Shown here piece after piece: positions 49,191 to 58,663 of a stretch of DNA of 64,000 nt. The notes below the pieces were generated by a model. The model did not search any database and was not told the DNA's origin. It saw only the letters and a list, made by a program, of their open reading frames with translations. A program made the translations under genes and the position numbers. Every line of letters begins with the position of its first letter. The first letter of the stretch is position 1. This DNA comes from Klebsiella michiganensis (lineage in GTDB: Bacteria > Pseudomonadota > Gammaproteobacteria > Enterobacterales > Enterobacteriaceae). The stretch is from positions 62,001-126,000 of the forward strand of contig NZ_PRDB01000009.1 in assembly GCF_002925905.1 (NCBI RefSeq), read 5' to 3'.

Positions 49191-50231
49191 ATGAAACGAT
49201 TTTCATGGGGAATATTAGCGGGCCTGACGGCGCTGGCGATCTCGCCGCAGGCGATGGCGGCAACCGGGTGGTGTCAGAATACCGGTAATGGCGGGGCGCC
49301 TTTTCAGGATAGCTTTTCATTTATTGAAAGCTTTACTAATCCCTCACAAAATCAGGCCGGAATGGAGTTTTCCCGTTTGTACCACTGGAGTACCGGGGGA
49401 ACCTACAAGGCAAAGTGTGACTGTGATAGTGCCAGCGGGGTGACGTATTTTAAAGCCACGGTGCCAGGCCTTACCGCGACGCAAAGCCGCAACGGATTAA
49501 ATTATTACCAGCTAAATCAATACCTGGAAATTGCCACCGAGTTATTTATTGCAGGGGGCGTGAATAAGTATATTCCTACGCCGATTGAGGATAAGAGTAA
49601 TCAGAATAATCAAGGTTTTGCCTGTAATCCCGGCGGCTCCATTTTTGACACAGGGTCACTGGGATATATTTCGCTTTATTTTACCCGGCCTTTTGTTGGC
49701 CAGGTGACGATCCCTCCGACGGTTATCCTGAGTGTTTACGGGACGCGAAAAACGGGCAGCTACAGCGGTATCCCCCTGACGCAAATTTCAATGAGCGGGT
49801 CGGTAACGGTTCCGCAGTCCTGCGAGATTAATACCGGTAAAGCGATTAATATTGATTTTGAGGATATTGCCGCCAACCATTTTAAAACCGCGGGCCAGAT
49901 GCCGAAGGACTTCTCTCCACATGTTGTTAATATGACGGTGGCCTGTACCAATATTTCCGCCGGGGTAAAAATCGCGCTGTCGTTCCAGGGAATGGCGGAT
50001 ACTAACGATAGCACTGCGCTGGCGACTACCAATCGCGATATTGCGGTGCGCATTGAAAATATTACCGGCGTCAAAATACCGGTCATTTCAGGTCTGCTGC
50101 CGGTCAATTTTAATTACCCGAGTCAGACCGGGGACACCACTATGAAAATTTATCCGATTAATACCACCGGGAATTTACCCAGCGGCGGAGGCTTTACCGC
50201 TACGGCAACCATTCAGGCAGAAATTGAATAG
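49191..50231 (+). CDS. Two-domain fimbrial tip adhesin
   Basis: The 346-aa product has a signal peptide ending SPQAMA and two domains, like FimH or MrkD. The N-terminal half (TGWCQNTGNGG.. through KAKCDCDSASGV and FACNPGGSI, rich in cysteine and aromatic residues) is the likely receptor-binding domain. From about residue 195 (TQISMSGSVTVPQSCEINTGK) it is a pilin domain ending ATATIQAEIE. Receptor unknown; I cannot match the lectin part to a named adhesin. The ATG at 49191 is 19 bp after the usher stop. Confidence 0.85.
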   Translation: MKRFSWGILAGLTALAISPQAMAATGWCQNTGNGGAPFQDSFSFIESFTNPSQNQAGMEFSRLYHWSTGGTYKAKCDCDSASGVTYFKATVPGLTATQSRNGLNYYQLNQYLEIATELFIAGGVNKYIPTPIEDKSNQNNQGFACNPGGSIFDTGSLGYISLYFTRPFVGQVTIPPTVILSVYGTRKTGSYSGIPLTQISMSGSVTVPQSCEINTGKAINIDFEDIAANHFKTAGQMPKDFSPHVVNMTVACTNISAGVKIALSFQGMADTNDSTALATTNRDIAVRIENITGVKIPVISGLLPVNFNYPSQTGDTTMKIYPINTTGNLPSGGGFTATATIQAEIE

Positions 50232-50243
50232 CAGGAGTAGATA

Positions 50244-50753
50244 ATGAAAAAGACGCTATGGCTGGCATTATTGCTGCCTGTTTTTTCATCCTCGGGCGGG
50301 ATCCCTTTGAATATTACCGGCAATATTTATTATCTCCCCTGTGACGTCAGTACCGACACGAAGTATCAAGAGGTTAATTTTGGCCCGCTCCTGAATATTG
50401 ACTTTCAAACGGCCGGCAACGCTTCAGAGTGGAAATCCTTTTACCTGAATGTCGAAAACTGCCCGGCGGGGACAACAAAAGCAACGGTAAAATTTGACGG
50501 CGTTATCGACGTTGATGATGCCAGACATTTTGCCAATATGGCCGCCAGCGATGCGGCGCAGAATATCGCACTGCAAATCACCAGTAGCGATCACTCTACT
50601 CTTTATAAAAATCAGGACCAGATGAGTATTGCTATCGACGGCAGTACCGGGAAAGGCGTATTCCCGCTGGCTGCCCGTTTATATTCAACCCGGGGTGGAG
50701 CAACGGTGGGTAAATTTGAGTCTATTGTACAGCTGACATTTACCTATCAGTAA
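50244..50753 (+). CDS. Minor fimbrial subunit
   Basis: A 169-aa pilin-like protein with a hydrophobic leader (MKKTLWLALLLPVFSSS), one disulfide pair (YYLPCDVST and NVENCPAGTT) and a terminal beta strand FESIVQLTFTYQ. It may be a tip adaptor or terminator. It is unusual in following the adhesin gene. An AGGAG site precedes the ATG 12 bp after the adhesin stop. Confidence 0.83.
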   Translation: MKKTLWLALLLPVFSSSGGIPLNITGNIYYLPCDVSTDTKYQEVNFGPLLNIDFQTAGNASEWKSFYLNVENCPAGTTKATVKFDGVIDVDDARHFANMAASDAAQNIALQITSSDHSTLYKNQDQMSIAIDGSTGKGVFPLAARLYSTRGGATVGKFESIVQLTFTYQ

Positions 50754-50786
50754 TTTTATAGTCAAATGGATGAAAAGGAATAACGT

Positions 50787-51317
50787 ATGCAGGTAGATAC
50801 GGAATATCTTAGCGTCAAGGACGTTGAGCGTCTGGTACTTGCTGCACATTATTGTGCGCACCCGGAAAGAAATAGCTGCATGATCCAGATGTGTTTTTTG
50901 CACGGTTGTCGGATTAACGAAATTACCGCCTTGACCTTGCGGGATGTCGACCTGTCGCGAAAACGGGTTTATATTCGCCGGGCGCGTCACGGTATCTCTG
51001 GGTATCATCCCTTACAACCCAAAGAAATTATCTCATTACAGCGCTGGCTACTGGCCAGAGAGTGTTACCCGGCTCATAACGATTTGCTGTTTATCTCTTC
51101 CCGGGGCAATCAGATGACGCGCCAGCGTTTTTATCAAATTATTCGCGAGTGCTGCGAGCTGGCGAAGCTGAAGCAAAATATTCATCCCAGGATGCTGCGC
51201 CACGCGTGCGGCTATGAGCTGGGAAAAAAAGGAATTGATGACGACTCGATCCAGGATTACCTGGGCTATCGCAATTTAAAATCTATTCTGCGTTATAACA
51301 GCTACGCTGAAGAGTAA
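50787..51317 (+). CDS. FimB/FimE-type recombinase, distal, with altered catalytic residues
   Basis: The 176-aa product aligns along its whole length with the proximal recombinase (GCRINEITALTLRDVDL, YIRRARHGISGYHP, RMLRHACGYELGKKGID). Arg42, Arg138 and nucleophile Tyr170 are kept. The HxxR histidine is replaced by Arg135 (PRMLR where FimB has PHMLR), and the box II histidine by Tyr161 (LGYRN where FimB has LGHRN). It begins 33 bp after the minor pilin gene with an AAGGA site, so it is probably the last gene of the operon. It may be a weakened or directional recombinase, or only bind DNA. Confidence 0.85.
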   Translation: MQVDTEYLSVKDVERLVLAAHYCAHPERNSCMIQMCFLHGCRINEITALTLRDVDLSRKRVYIRRARHGISGYHPLQPKEIISLQRWLLARECYPAHNDLLFISSRGNQMTRQRFYQIIRECCELAKLKQNIHPRMLRHACGYELGKKGIDDDSIQDYLGYRNLKSILRYNSYAEE

Positions 51318-51331
51318 TGGCTGGCGTATTC

Positions 51332-51365
51332 GCGGCGTCTCTCTGCCGCGGTACGCCGCTTTTTT
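51332..51365. terminator. Terminator after the distal recombinase gene
   Basis: GCGGCGT (51332-51338) pairs with ACGCCGC (51353-51359) across 14 nt and is followed by six Ts. An alternative stem CGCGGC/GCCGCG competes. It ends the fimbrial operon and abuts the convergent rbn. Confidence 0.75.
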
Positions 51366-52284
51366 ATTCTACGCTATACGCCATGAAATCTTCCGCCAGC
51401 ACGGTAGACGGAAATATCTCTCTGCACTCTGCCAGCAGACGCTGGCAGCCTTCAGCGTCATAGCGAGAGCTAAAGTGGGTGGCGATAAGCGTGCCGACGC
51501 CCGCGTCGCGCGCCAGCGCCGCCGTTTGCTGGCTGGTTGAATGCCCGCGGCTGTTCGCTTTTTCCGCCATCGCCTGTTCGAGCGTCACCTCGTGAACCAT
51601 GACATCCACGCCGCAGGCCAGCTCCCGCGCCGCCTCGCAGGGGGCGGTATCGCCGAAAATAGCCAGCTTCTTACCCGGCGTTGCCGGGCCAAGGTAGCGG
51701 CTGCCGTCAATCCGCCTTCCATCTTCCAGCTCAACCGTTAATCCCTGTTTTAAGCGCTGAAATAACGGACCGGGAGGCACGCCTTCGGCGATAAGCTGCG
51801 CGGCGTCAAGGGTGCCCGGCTTATCATGCTGTTCGATACGATAGCCGTAGCATTCGACCGGGTGGTTGAGCGGCCAGGCGGTGACCCGGAAGCCGGCTTC
51901 ATCGAGCACCAGTCCCGGCCCGACTTCGATAATCGTCAGCGGGTAATCGGTCCAGGAACCGCTGAGGCGCAGCGCGGTTTCCACGAACGCTTTAAGTCCT
52001 TTCGGTCCGTACAGCGTCAGCGGCAGAGAATTACCCTGCATCGAGCGGCTGCACAGCAGGCCGGGGAGACCGAAGAGATGATCGCCATGTAAATGCGTAA
52101 TAAAAATCTTATTCAGCTTGCCGGGATGATAAGGGGTACGCAGAAACTGATGCTGAGTTCCCTCCCCGCAGTCGAACAGCCACATCTCAGCCATTGTTGG
52201 CTGTTGCAAATTCAGCACTATCGACGTCATATTACGCGTACGGGTAGGCACGCCAGCGGATGTCCCCAAAAAGAGTAATTCCAT
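51364..52284 (-). CDS. rbn: Ribonuclease BN (RNase Z type)
   Basis: RNase BN is the zinc-dependent tRNA 3'-processing nuclease formerly called ElaC. The 306-aa metallo-beta-lactamase fold protein shows [14 protein letters not shown], the metal motif [23 protein letters not shown] and [20 protein letters not shown]. It converges with the fimbrial operon and is divergent from elaA across an ERIC element. Confidence 0.95.
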   Translation of the reverse strand: MELLFLGTSAGVPTRTRNMTSIVLNLQQPTMAEMWLFDCGEGTQHQFLRTPYHPGKLNKIFITHLHGDHLFGLPGLLCSRSMQGNSLPLTLYGPKGLKAFVETALRLSGSWTDYPLTIIEVGPGLVLDEAGFRVTAWPLNHPVECYGYRIEQHDKPGTLDAAQLIAEGVPPGPLFQRLKQGLTVELEDGRRIDGSRYLGPATPGKKLAIFGDTAPCEAARELACGVDVMVHEVTLEQAMAEKANSRGHSTSQQTAALARDAGVGTLIATHFSSRYDAEGCQRLLAECREIFPSTVLAEDFMAYSVE

Positions 52285-52325
52285 CGTCCAGTGTCCTTAG
52301 GGCGTGAGTCAAAAAACAAAGTATA

Positions 52326-52446
52326 CCCGTCATACTTCAAGTTGCATGTGTGTTGGCTGCACTCGTTCACCCCAGTTACTTACTCATGTAAGCTCCAGGG
52401 GATTCGCTCGCTGGCCGCCTTCATGCCACTTGAATTATTTAGGGTT
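52326..52446 (+). repeat. ERIC element between rbn and elaA
   Basis: A second ERIC copy of about 121 bp, with CGTCATACTTCAAGTTGCAT at the left end, a CCCCAGTTACTTACTCATGT core, GCTCCAGGGGATTCGC, and CACTTGAATTATTTAGGG at the right end. It shares orientation with the copy at 19415 and lies in a divergent promoter region. Confidence 0.9.
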
Positions 52447-52468
52447 AAAATTAATTAAGGAAGCGCAG

Positions 52469-52930
52469 ATGATTACATGGCAGGATCTTCACCACGGTGA
52501 ACTGACCGTCCCACAGCTCTACGCCGTGCTGAAATTACGCTGTGCGGTGTTCGTTGTCGAACAAACCTGCGCCTATCAGGACGTCGACGGCGACGATCTG
52601 GTGGGGGAGAATCGCCATCTTCTCGGCTGGCGCGGCGATGAGCTGGTAGCCTACGCGCGCATTCTCAAGAGCGATGATGAGTTTGAACCGGTGGTGATTG
52701 GCCGGGTGATTGTCAGCCAGGCGGTACGCGGCGAGAAGCTGGGCTATCAGCTGATGGAACAGGCGCTGGCCAGCTGCCGGCAACACTGGCCGCAAAAGGC
52801 TATCTATCTTGGCGCCCAGGCGCACCTGCAAAAATTCTACGCCAGCTTCGGTTTTGTGCCGGTGACTGAGGTTTACGACGAGGACGGCATCGACCATATC
52901 GGCATGGCGTTCGAAATCGCCACCCACTAA
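52469..52930 (+). CDS. elaA: GNAT-family acetyltransferase ElaA
   Basis: A 153-aa GNAT protein of unknown substrate. It opens ITWQDLHHGELTVPQLYAVLKLRCAVFVVEQ and has the acetyl-CoA segment VIGRVIVSQAVRGEKLGYQLM with YLGAQAHLQKFYASFGF. The true ATG at 52469 has AAGGA upstream; the frame is open through the ERIC element, which is not coding. elaB, next to elaA in E. coli, is absent here. Confidence 0.93.
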   Translation: MITWQDLHHGELTVPQLYAVLKLRCAVFVVEQTCAYQDVDGDDLVGENRHLLGWRGDELVAYARILKSDDEFEPVVIGRVIVSQAVRGEKLGYQLMEQALASCRQHWPQKAIYLGAQAHLQKFYASFGFVPVTEVYDEDGIDHIGMAFEIATH

Positions 52931-52964
52931 CCGCCGCGCTAATTAAAAACCGCTCCCTCATCGT

Positions 52965-52999
52965 GGGTACTGCTATTCCTCAGTAGTACCCCGTATAAT
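52965..52999 (+). promoter_or_regulatory. Candidate menF promoter with overlapping dyad
   Basis: A consensus TATAAT lies at 52994-52999, 28 bp before the menF GTG. Immediately upstream, GGGTACT (52965-52971) and AGTACCC (52985-52991) form an inverted repeat that covers the -35 region. The -35 itself (CTGCTA) is poor. Confidence 0.5.
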
Positions 53000-53027
53000 G
53001 TGGGGTTTTTACTCCGTGGAGGTTTGC

Positions 53028-54323
53028 GTGCTGTCTGTATCCACCGCGCTGGAAAGCCTGTATCGCTGCCTGGATGAAGCGTTCCCGCCATCGCCCGGCA
53101 CGCGAATTTTCGATGTCCCCTTCGCGCTGAATGACGCATTTGATCCCCTTCTGTGGTGCACGCATCAGCCGCAGTGGCCGCAGTTCTACTGGCAGCAGCG
53201 CAGCGGCGATGAAGAGCTGGCCGCGCTGGGGGCGGTGCAAATCTTTGCTTCCCTTGAGCAGGCGCACGCTTTTTTGCGCCAGCAGGGGCGTGAAGATCTG
53301 CGAATTTGCGGCCTTAACGCCTTTCATCCTCAGCAGGGTCTGTTGATCTTGCCGAGGCTGGAGTGGCGTCGGCTGGGCGGCAGCGCCACGCTACGCCTGG
53401 TGTTATATAGCGAGACCTCGCTCCGTGACGATGCCCGTGCGGCACGTGAATTTCTCGATTCGCTGGTGGCGAAACAGGCGCAGGCTACCGCGATGCCCTC
53501 TCTGCTGAGCGAACAGCATTTCCCGGCTTATCCGCAGTGGAGAGAGCTGATTGCGCAGGCGACGCAGGCGATAGCGGCGGGGGAGATGGATAAAGTGGTG
53601 CTGGCTCGCGCCACCGATTTGCACTTCGCCGCTCCGTTAAACGCCGGAGCGATTATGGCGGCCAGCCGCCGCAGCAACCTTAACTGCTTCCACTTCATGA
53701 TGGTCTTTAACGCGCAAGAGGCCTTTATGGGGTCTACGCCGGAACGGCTGTGGCGGCGTCGCGGGGCGCTGCTGCGTACCGAAGCGCTGGCGGGAACCGT
53801 TGCCAGCCATGCGGACGATCGCCAGGCGCAGCGTTTGGGTAACTGGCTGATGGCCGACGATAAGAACCAGCGCGAAAATATGCTGGTGGTGGAGGATATC
53901 TGTCAGCGGATGCAAGGGGAGACCCGCGCGCTGGAAGTCCTGCCGCCGCAGATTGTCCGTTTGCGGAAAGTACAGCATCTCCGGCGCTGTATTTGGGCCG
54001 AGCTGGAGAAGCCTGACGATGCCCGCTGCCTTCATCAGCTCCAGCCCACGGCGGCGGTTGCTGGTTTACCGCGCCGGGTTGCGCTGGATTTTATCACCCG
54101 TAATGAGCTTTTTACCCGCGGCTGGTATGCAGGCTCCGCCGGCTATCTGTCGCTGGCGCAAAGCGAATTTTGCGTTTCTCTGCGTTCGGCGAAAATCGAA
54201 CAGCGTACGCTCAGACTCTACGCCGGTGCGGGGATCGTCAGCGGTTCCGACCCGGAGCAGGAGTGGCAGGAAATTGAAAATAAAGCCGCGGGATTGCGTT
54301 CGTTACTGCTGTCAGAAGTATAG
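53028..54323 (+). CDS. menF: Isochorismate synthase MenF
   Basis: MenF converts chorismate to isochorismate, the entry to menaquinone. The GTG at 53028 has GGAGG 6 bp upstream and gives 431 aa, the E. coli length. The C-terminal chorismate-binding fold is clear: DKVVLARATDLHF, MGSTPERLWRR, LRTEALAGTVA, NQRENMLVVEDICQRM, LHQLQPTAAVAGLPR and YAGAGIVSGSDPEQEW. It heads menFDHBCE. Confidence 0.95.
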   Translation: MLSVSTALESLYRCLDEAFPPSPGTRIFDVPFALNDAFDPLLWCTHQPQWPQFYWQQRSGDEELAALGAVQIFASLEQAHAFLRQQGREDLRICGLNAFHPQQGLLILPRLEWRRLGGSATLRLVLYSETSLRDDARAAREFLDSLVAKQAQATAMPSLLSEQHFPAYPQWRELIAQATQAIAAGEMDKVVLARATDLHFAAPLNAGAIMAASRRSNLNCFHFMMVFNAQEAFMGSTPERLWRRRGALLRTEALAGTVASHADDRQAQRLGNWLMADDKNQRENMLVVEDICQRMQGETRALEVLPPQIVRLRKVQHLRRCIWAELEKPDDARCLHQLQPTAAVAGLPRRVALDFITRNELFTRGWYAGSAGYLSLAQSEFCVSLRSAKIEQRTLRLYAGAGIVSGSDPEQEWQEIENKAAGLRSLLLSEV

Positions 54324-54400
54324 AGAAAACGATGCATATCAAAACGGCAACAGTTTGCTTTATCTATACTTAGCCTCAATATTTGATACTGGACAAATTC

Positions 54401-56071
54401 ATGTCTGTAAGCGCATTTAACCGACGCTGGGCGGCGGTGATCCTTGAAGCATTGACGCGCCACGGCGTGCAGCATATCTGCATTGCGCCCGGATCGCGCT
54501 CGACACCTTTAACCCTGGCGGCGGCGGAAAACCGCGCATTTATTCACCATACCCACTTTGATGAACGCGGCCTCGGCCATCTGGCGTTAGGGCTGGCGAA
54601 AGCCAGCGGTCAGCCGGTGGCGGTGATTGTGACCTCCGGTACCGCGACGGCTAACCTCTATCCGGCGCTGATTGAAGCCGGGCTGACCGGTGAAAAACTC
54701 ATTTTACTGACCGCCGACCGGCCGCCGGAGCTGATTGACTGCGGCGCGAATCAGGCGATTCGCCAGCCGGGCATGTTTGCTTCGCACCCGTCGCAGACGC
54801 TATCCCTGCCGCGTCCGTCGCAGGATATCTCCGCCCGCTGGCTGGTCTCGACCCTCGACCAGGCGCTCGGCGCGCTGCACTGCGGCGGCGTTCATATTAA
54901 CTGTCCGTTTGCCGAACCGCTGTATGGCGATATGGACGACACCGGCGCCGAGTGGCAGCAGCAGCTCGGCGATTGGTGGCAGAGCGACAAGCCCTGGCTG
55001 CGTCACTCTCTGCATCTGGAAAGTGAAAAGCAGCGCGACTGGTTTTTCTGGCGGCAGAAACGCGGCGTGGTGGTCGCCGGACGGATGAGCGCGGAAGAGG
55101 GCGTCAAGGTGGCCGAGTGGGCGAAGACCCTCGGCTGGCCGCTGATTGGCGATGTGCTCTCGCAAACCGGGCAGCCGCTCCCCTGCGCCGACCTGTGGCT
55201 GGGTAACGGCAAGGCGGTGAGTGAACTGGCGCAGGCGCAAATCGTTGTTCAACTGGGCAGCAGCCTGACCAGCAAACGCGTTTTGCAGTGGCAGGCCACC
55301 TGCGAACCTGAAGAGTACTGGCTGGTGGACAATCTGCCGGGGCGTCTGGATCCCGCCCAGCATCGCGGTCGCCGACTGGTGTGCGCCATCGACCGCTGGC
55401 TTGAACAGCATCCGGCGGAAAAACGACAGCCGTGGCCCACCGTCATTCCCGAGCTTTCGCGCCAGGCATGGCTGGCGGCGGTCGCCAGCAGCGAGGATTT
55501 CGGCGAGGCCCAGCTGGCGCAGCGAATCCGGCGCTATCTGCCGGATCAGGGCCAGCTGTTTGTCGGCAACAGCCTGGTGGTGCGCTTAATTGACGCGCTG
55601 TCGCAGCTACCGGCAGGTTACCCGGTCTACAGCAATCGAGGGGCCAGCGGAATAGACGGCCTGCTGGCGACGGCGGCCGGGGTACAGCGCGCCAGCGCGC
55701 GTCCGACGCTGGCTATCGTCGGCGATCTTTCGGCGCTTTACGATCTCAACTCGCTGGCCCTGCTGCGTCAGGCCTCCGCGCCGCTGGTGCTGATTGTCGT
55801 CAACAATAATGGCGGGCAGATTTTTTCCCTGCTGCCCACGCCGCAGGAGCAGCGCAGCCAGTTCTATCTGATGCCGCAGAATATCCATTTCGCGCACGCG
55901 GCGGCGATGTTCAATCTGACTTACCATCGCCCTGCGGACTGGAATGAGCTGGAGCAGGCGCTGGACGTTGCCTGGCGAGGACCCGGCGCGACGTTGATTG
56001 AGCTGGCGGTTAATGAAACCGACGGTACGCAAACGCTTCAGCAGCTGCTGGCGCAGGTGAGTCAGCTATGA
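54401..56071 (+). CDS. menD: SEPHCHC synthase MenD
   Basis: MenD is the thiamine-diphosphate enzyme that adds a succinyl semialdehyde unit from 2-oxoglutarate to isochorismate. The 556-aa product, from the ATG at 54401, has the N-terminal pyrimidine domain ([32 protein letters not shown]), and the C-terminal pyrophosphate domain ([49 protein letters not shown]). Its stop overlaps the menH start. Confidence 0.96.
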   Translation: MSVSAFNRRWAAVILEALTRHGVQHICIAPGSRSTPLTLAAAENRAFIHHTHFDERGLGHLALGLAKASGQPVAVIVTSGTATANLYPALIEAGLTGEKLILLTADRPPELIDCGANQAIRQPGMFASHPSQTLSLPRPSQDISARWLVSTLDQALGALHCGGVHINCPFAEPLYGDMDDTGAEWQQQLGDWWQSDKPWLRHSLHLESEKQRDWFFWRQKRGVVVAGRMSAEEGVKVAEWAKTLGWPLIGDVLSQTGQPLPCADLWLGNGKAVSELAQAQIVVQLGSSLTSKRVLQWQATCEPEEYWLVDNLPGRLDPAQHRGRRLVCAIDRWLEQHPAEKRQPWPTVIPELSRQAWLAAVASSEDFGEAQLAQRIRRYLPDQGQLFVGNSLVVRLIDALSQLPAGYPVYSNRGASGIDGLLATAAGVQRASARPTLAIVGDLSALYDLNSLALLRQASAPLVLIVVNNNGGQIFSLLPTPQEQRSQFYLMPQNIHFAHAAAMFNLTYHRPADWNELEQALDVAWRGPGATLIELAVNETDGTQTLQQLLAQVSQL

Positions 56072-56826
56072 CGCTGCACGCGGTGGCTGAAAGCGGCCTG
56101 CCTGGCTATCCCTGGCTGGTCTTTTTGCACGGTTTTGCCGGGGATAGTCATGAGTGGCGCACGGTGGGGCAGGCGTTTGGCGCGTATCCGCGTCTCTATA
56201 TTGACCTGCCTGGCCACGGCGGATCGGCGCATATCGCCGTCAACCATTTTGCCGATGTCAGCGAGCTGATTAAGAATACGCTTAATAGTTACAACATACT
56301 TAAGTACTGGCTGGTGGGATACTCCCTCGGCGGACGGGTGGCGATGTTCTATGTCAGCCAGCCGCGCGAAGGGCTCTGCGGGCTGGTCGTCGAGGGGGGG
56401 CATCCGGGCCTGGGGGATGATAACCAGCGTAGGCTGCGCCGGCACAGCGATGCCGCCTGGGCTGAACGCTTTCGCCGCGAGCCGCTGACCCAGGTCTTTG
56501 CCGACTGGTATCAGCAGCCGGTCTTCGCTTCCCTGGACGCAGCGCAGCGGGCGGCTCTGGTTGCGCTACGCAGCCGCAATAACGGCGGAGCGTTGGCGGC
56601 GATGCTGCAGGCCAGCTCGCTGGCGGAACAACCCGATCTGCGCGCGTCGTTACGGGCGCGCGATTTCCCTTTTCATTACCTTTGCGGCGAACGCGACGGC
56701 AAGTTTCGCGCCATCGCCGATGAACTCTCCGCCACCGCGCACGTGATTAATCATGCCGGACACAACGCGCATCGGGAAAACCCCGATGCTGTCGTGGCTT
56801 GTCTGGCGCAGTTTTTAGCGAGTTAA
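56068..56826 (+). CDS. menH: SHCHC synthase MenH
   Basis: MenH is the alpha/beta-hydrolase-fold lyase that removes pyruvate from the MenD product. The 252-aa product has [11 protein letters not shown], the nucleophile elbow [13 protein letters not shown] and the catalytic histidine in [12 protein letters not shown]. It overlaps menD by four bases. Confidence 0.95.
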   Translation: MTLHAVAESGLPGYPWLVFLHGFAGDSHEWRTVGQAFGAYPRLYIDLPGHGGSAHIAVNHFADVSELIKNTLNSYNILKYWLVGYSLGGRVAMFYVSQPREGLCGLVVEGGHPGLGDDNQRRLRRHSDAAWAERFRREPLTQVFADWYQQPVFASLDAAQRAALVALRSRNNGGALAAMLQASSLAEQPDLRASLRARDFPFHYLCGERDGKFRAIADELSATAHVINHAGHNAHRENPDAVVACLAQFLAS

Positions 56827-56840
56827 CCGAAGGACACTTT

Positions 56841-57698
56841 ATGATCTCTCTTGATGAAGCCATGCTTTACGCCCCGATTGAATGGCAGGACTGCTCCGAA
56901 GGCTACACCGACATTCGTTACCAAAAATCGGCGGACGGGATTGCCAAAATTACCATCAACCGCCCGCAGGTACGCAACGCTTTCCGCCCGCTGACCGTCA
57001 AAGAGATGATTCAGGCGCTGGCGGATGCCCGCTATGACGACAATATTGGCGTCATCGTTCTGACCGGTGAAGGCGATAAAGCATTTTGCGCCGGCGGCGA
57101 TCAGAAAGTCCGTGGCGACTACGGCGGCTACCAGGATGATTCCGGCGTTCATCACCTCAACGTTCTCGATTTTCAGCGCCAGATCCGCACCTGCCCGAAA
57201 CCGGTGGTGGCGATGGTGGCGGGGTACTCCATCGGCGGCGGCCACGTCCTGCATATGATGTGCGATCTGACTATCGCGGCGGAAAACGCCATCTTCGGGC
57301 AGACCGGCCCGAAAGTCGGCTCTTTCGACGGCGGCTGGGGCGCCTCCTATATGGCGCGCATCGTCGGGCAGAAAAAAGCCCGTGAGATTTGGTTCCTGTG
57401 CCGCCAGTACGACGCGCAGCAGGCGCTGGATATGGGGCTGGTGAATACGGTGGTGCCGCTGGCGGACCTGGAAAAAGAGACCGTGCGCTGGTGCCGGGAA
57501 ATGCTGCAGAACAGTCCGATGGCGCTGCGCTGCCTGAAGGCGGCGCTGAACGCCGACTGCGACGGCCAGGCGGGACTGCAGGAGCTGGCGGGTAACGCCA
57601 CCATGCTGTTTTACATGACCGAAGAGGGTCAGGAAGGGCGCAACGCTTTCAATCAGAAGCGCCAGCCGGACTTCAGCAAATTTAAACGGAATCCGTAA
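56841..57698 (+). CDS. menB: 1,4-dihydroxy-2-naphthoyl-CoA synthase MenB
   Basis: MenB is a crotonase-fold enzyme that closes the second ring of the naphthoquinone. The 285-aa product, begun at the ATG at 56841 behind an AAGGA site, has [37 protein letters not shown] and [16 protein letters not shown], almost identical to E. coli. Its stop overlaps the menC start. Confidence 0.97.
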   Translation: MISLDEAMLYAPIEWQDCSEGYTDIRYQKSADGIAKITINRPQVRNAFRPLTVKEMIQALADARYDDNIGVIVLTGEGDKAFCAGGDQKVRGDYGGYQDDSGVHHLNVLDFQRQIRTCPKPVVAMVAGYSIGGGHVLHMMCDLTIAAENAIFGQTGPKVGSFDGGWGASYMARIVGQKKAREIWFLCRQYDAQQALDMGLVNTVVPLADLEKETVRWCREMLQNSPMALRCLKAALNADCDGQAGLQELAGNATMLFYMTEEGQEGRNAFNQKRQPDFSKFKRNP

Positions 57699-58663
57699 TG
57701 CGGCAGGCGCAGGTCTACCGCTGGCAGCTACCGATGGACGCGGGAGTGGTGCTGCGTGAACGGCGGTTAAAAACCCGCGATGGTTTGCTTCTGCGCCTAC
57801 GCGACGGCGAGCGCGAAGGCTGGGGGGAAATATCTCCCCTGCCCGGATTCAGCCTGGAAACGCTGGATGAGGCACAGGCTGCGCTGCTGGCGTGGGCGAG
57901 CGCCTGGCGCGATGGCGAAGAGGGCGCGTTGCCAACGCCGCCGTCGGCGGCTTTCGGGGCGAGCTGCGCACTGGCGGAACTGTGCGGCGAGCTGCCGCAG
58001 GCGGCGGACTATCGCGCGGCGCCGCTCTGCGCCGGCGATCCGGACGAGCTGTTCGCCAGGCTTTCGCTGATGCCCGGCGAAAAAGTCGCTAAGGTCAAAG
58101 TCGGCCTGTATGAGGCGGTGCGCGACGGCATGGTGGTCAACCTGCTGCTGGAGGCGATTCCCGATCTGACGCTACGCCTCGACGCTAACCGCGCCTGGAC
58201 GCCGCTGAAAGCGCAGCAGTTTGCCAAATACGTGGATCCGCACTATCGCAGCCGCATCGCCTTTCTCGAAGAACCCTGTAAAAACCGCGATGATTCGCGC
58301 GCTTTCGCCCAACAAACGGGTATCGCTATCGCCTGGGATGAGAGCCTGCGCGAGGCGGACTTTACCTTTGCCGCCGAGCCGGGGCTGCGGGCGGTGGTGA
58401 TTAAACCGACGTTGACCGGCAGTCTGCAAAAAGTGCGGCAGCAGGTGGCGCAGGCGCATGCCCTGGGGCTGACGGCGGTCATCAGTTCAGCCATTGAGTC
58501 GAGCCTTGGCCTGACGCAGCTGGCGCGAATCGCCGCCTGGCTGACCCCGGACACGATCCCCGGTCTGGACACGCTGAGCCTGATGCGTGCCCAGCTGGTG
58601 CGCCGTTGGCCGGAAAGCGAGCTGCCGTGTCTGCACGTTGATGAGCTGGAGCCGCTGCTGTGA
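57698..58663 (+). CDS. menC: o-Succinylbenzoate synthase MenC
   Basis: MenC is an enolase-superfamily dehydratase. The 321-aa product shows the catalytic lysine pair region [13 protein letters not shown], metal ligands in [16 protein letters not shown] and AWDESLRE, and the second lysine in [10 protein letters not shown]. It is flanked by overlapping stops and starts of menB and menE. Confidence 0.95.
   Translation: MRQAQVYRWQLPMDAGVVLRERRLKTRDGLLLRLRDGEREGWGEISPLPGFSLETLDEAQAALLAWASAWRDGEEGALPTPPSAAFGASCALAELCGELPQAADYRAAPLCAGDPDELFARLSLMPGEKVAKVKVGLYEAVRDGMVVNLLLEAIPDLTLRLDANRAWTPLKAQQFAKYVDPHYRSRIAFLEEPCKNRDDSRAFAQQTGIAIAWDESLREADFTFAAEPGLRAVVIKPTLTGSLQKVRQQVAQAHALGLTAVISSAIESSLGLTQLARIAAWLTPDTIPGLDTLSLMRAQLVRRWPESELPCLHVDELEPLL

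Noticed and set aside
50754-50786. A possible third copy of the switch site (TAGTCA) before the distal recombinase gene
   Set aside because: Only six bases agree, which is expected by chance in AT-rich DNA.
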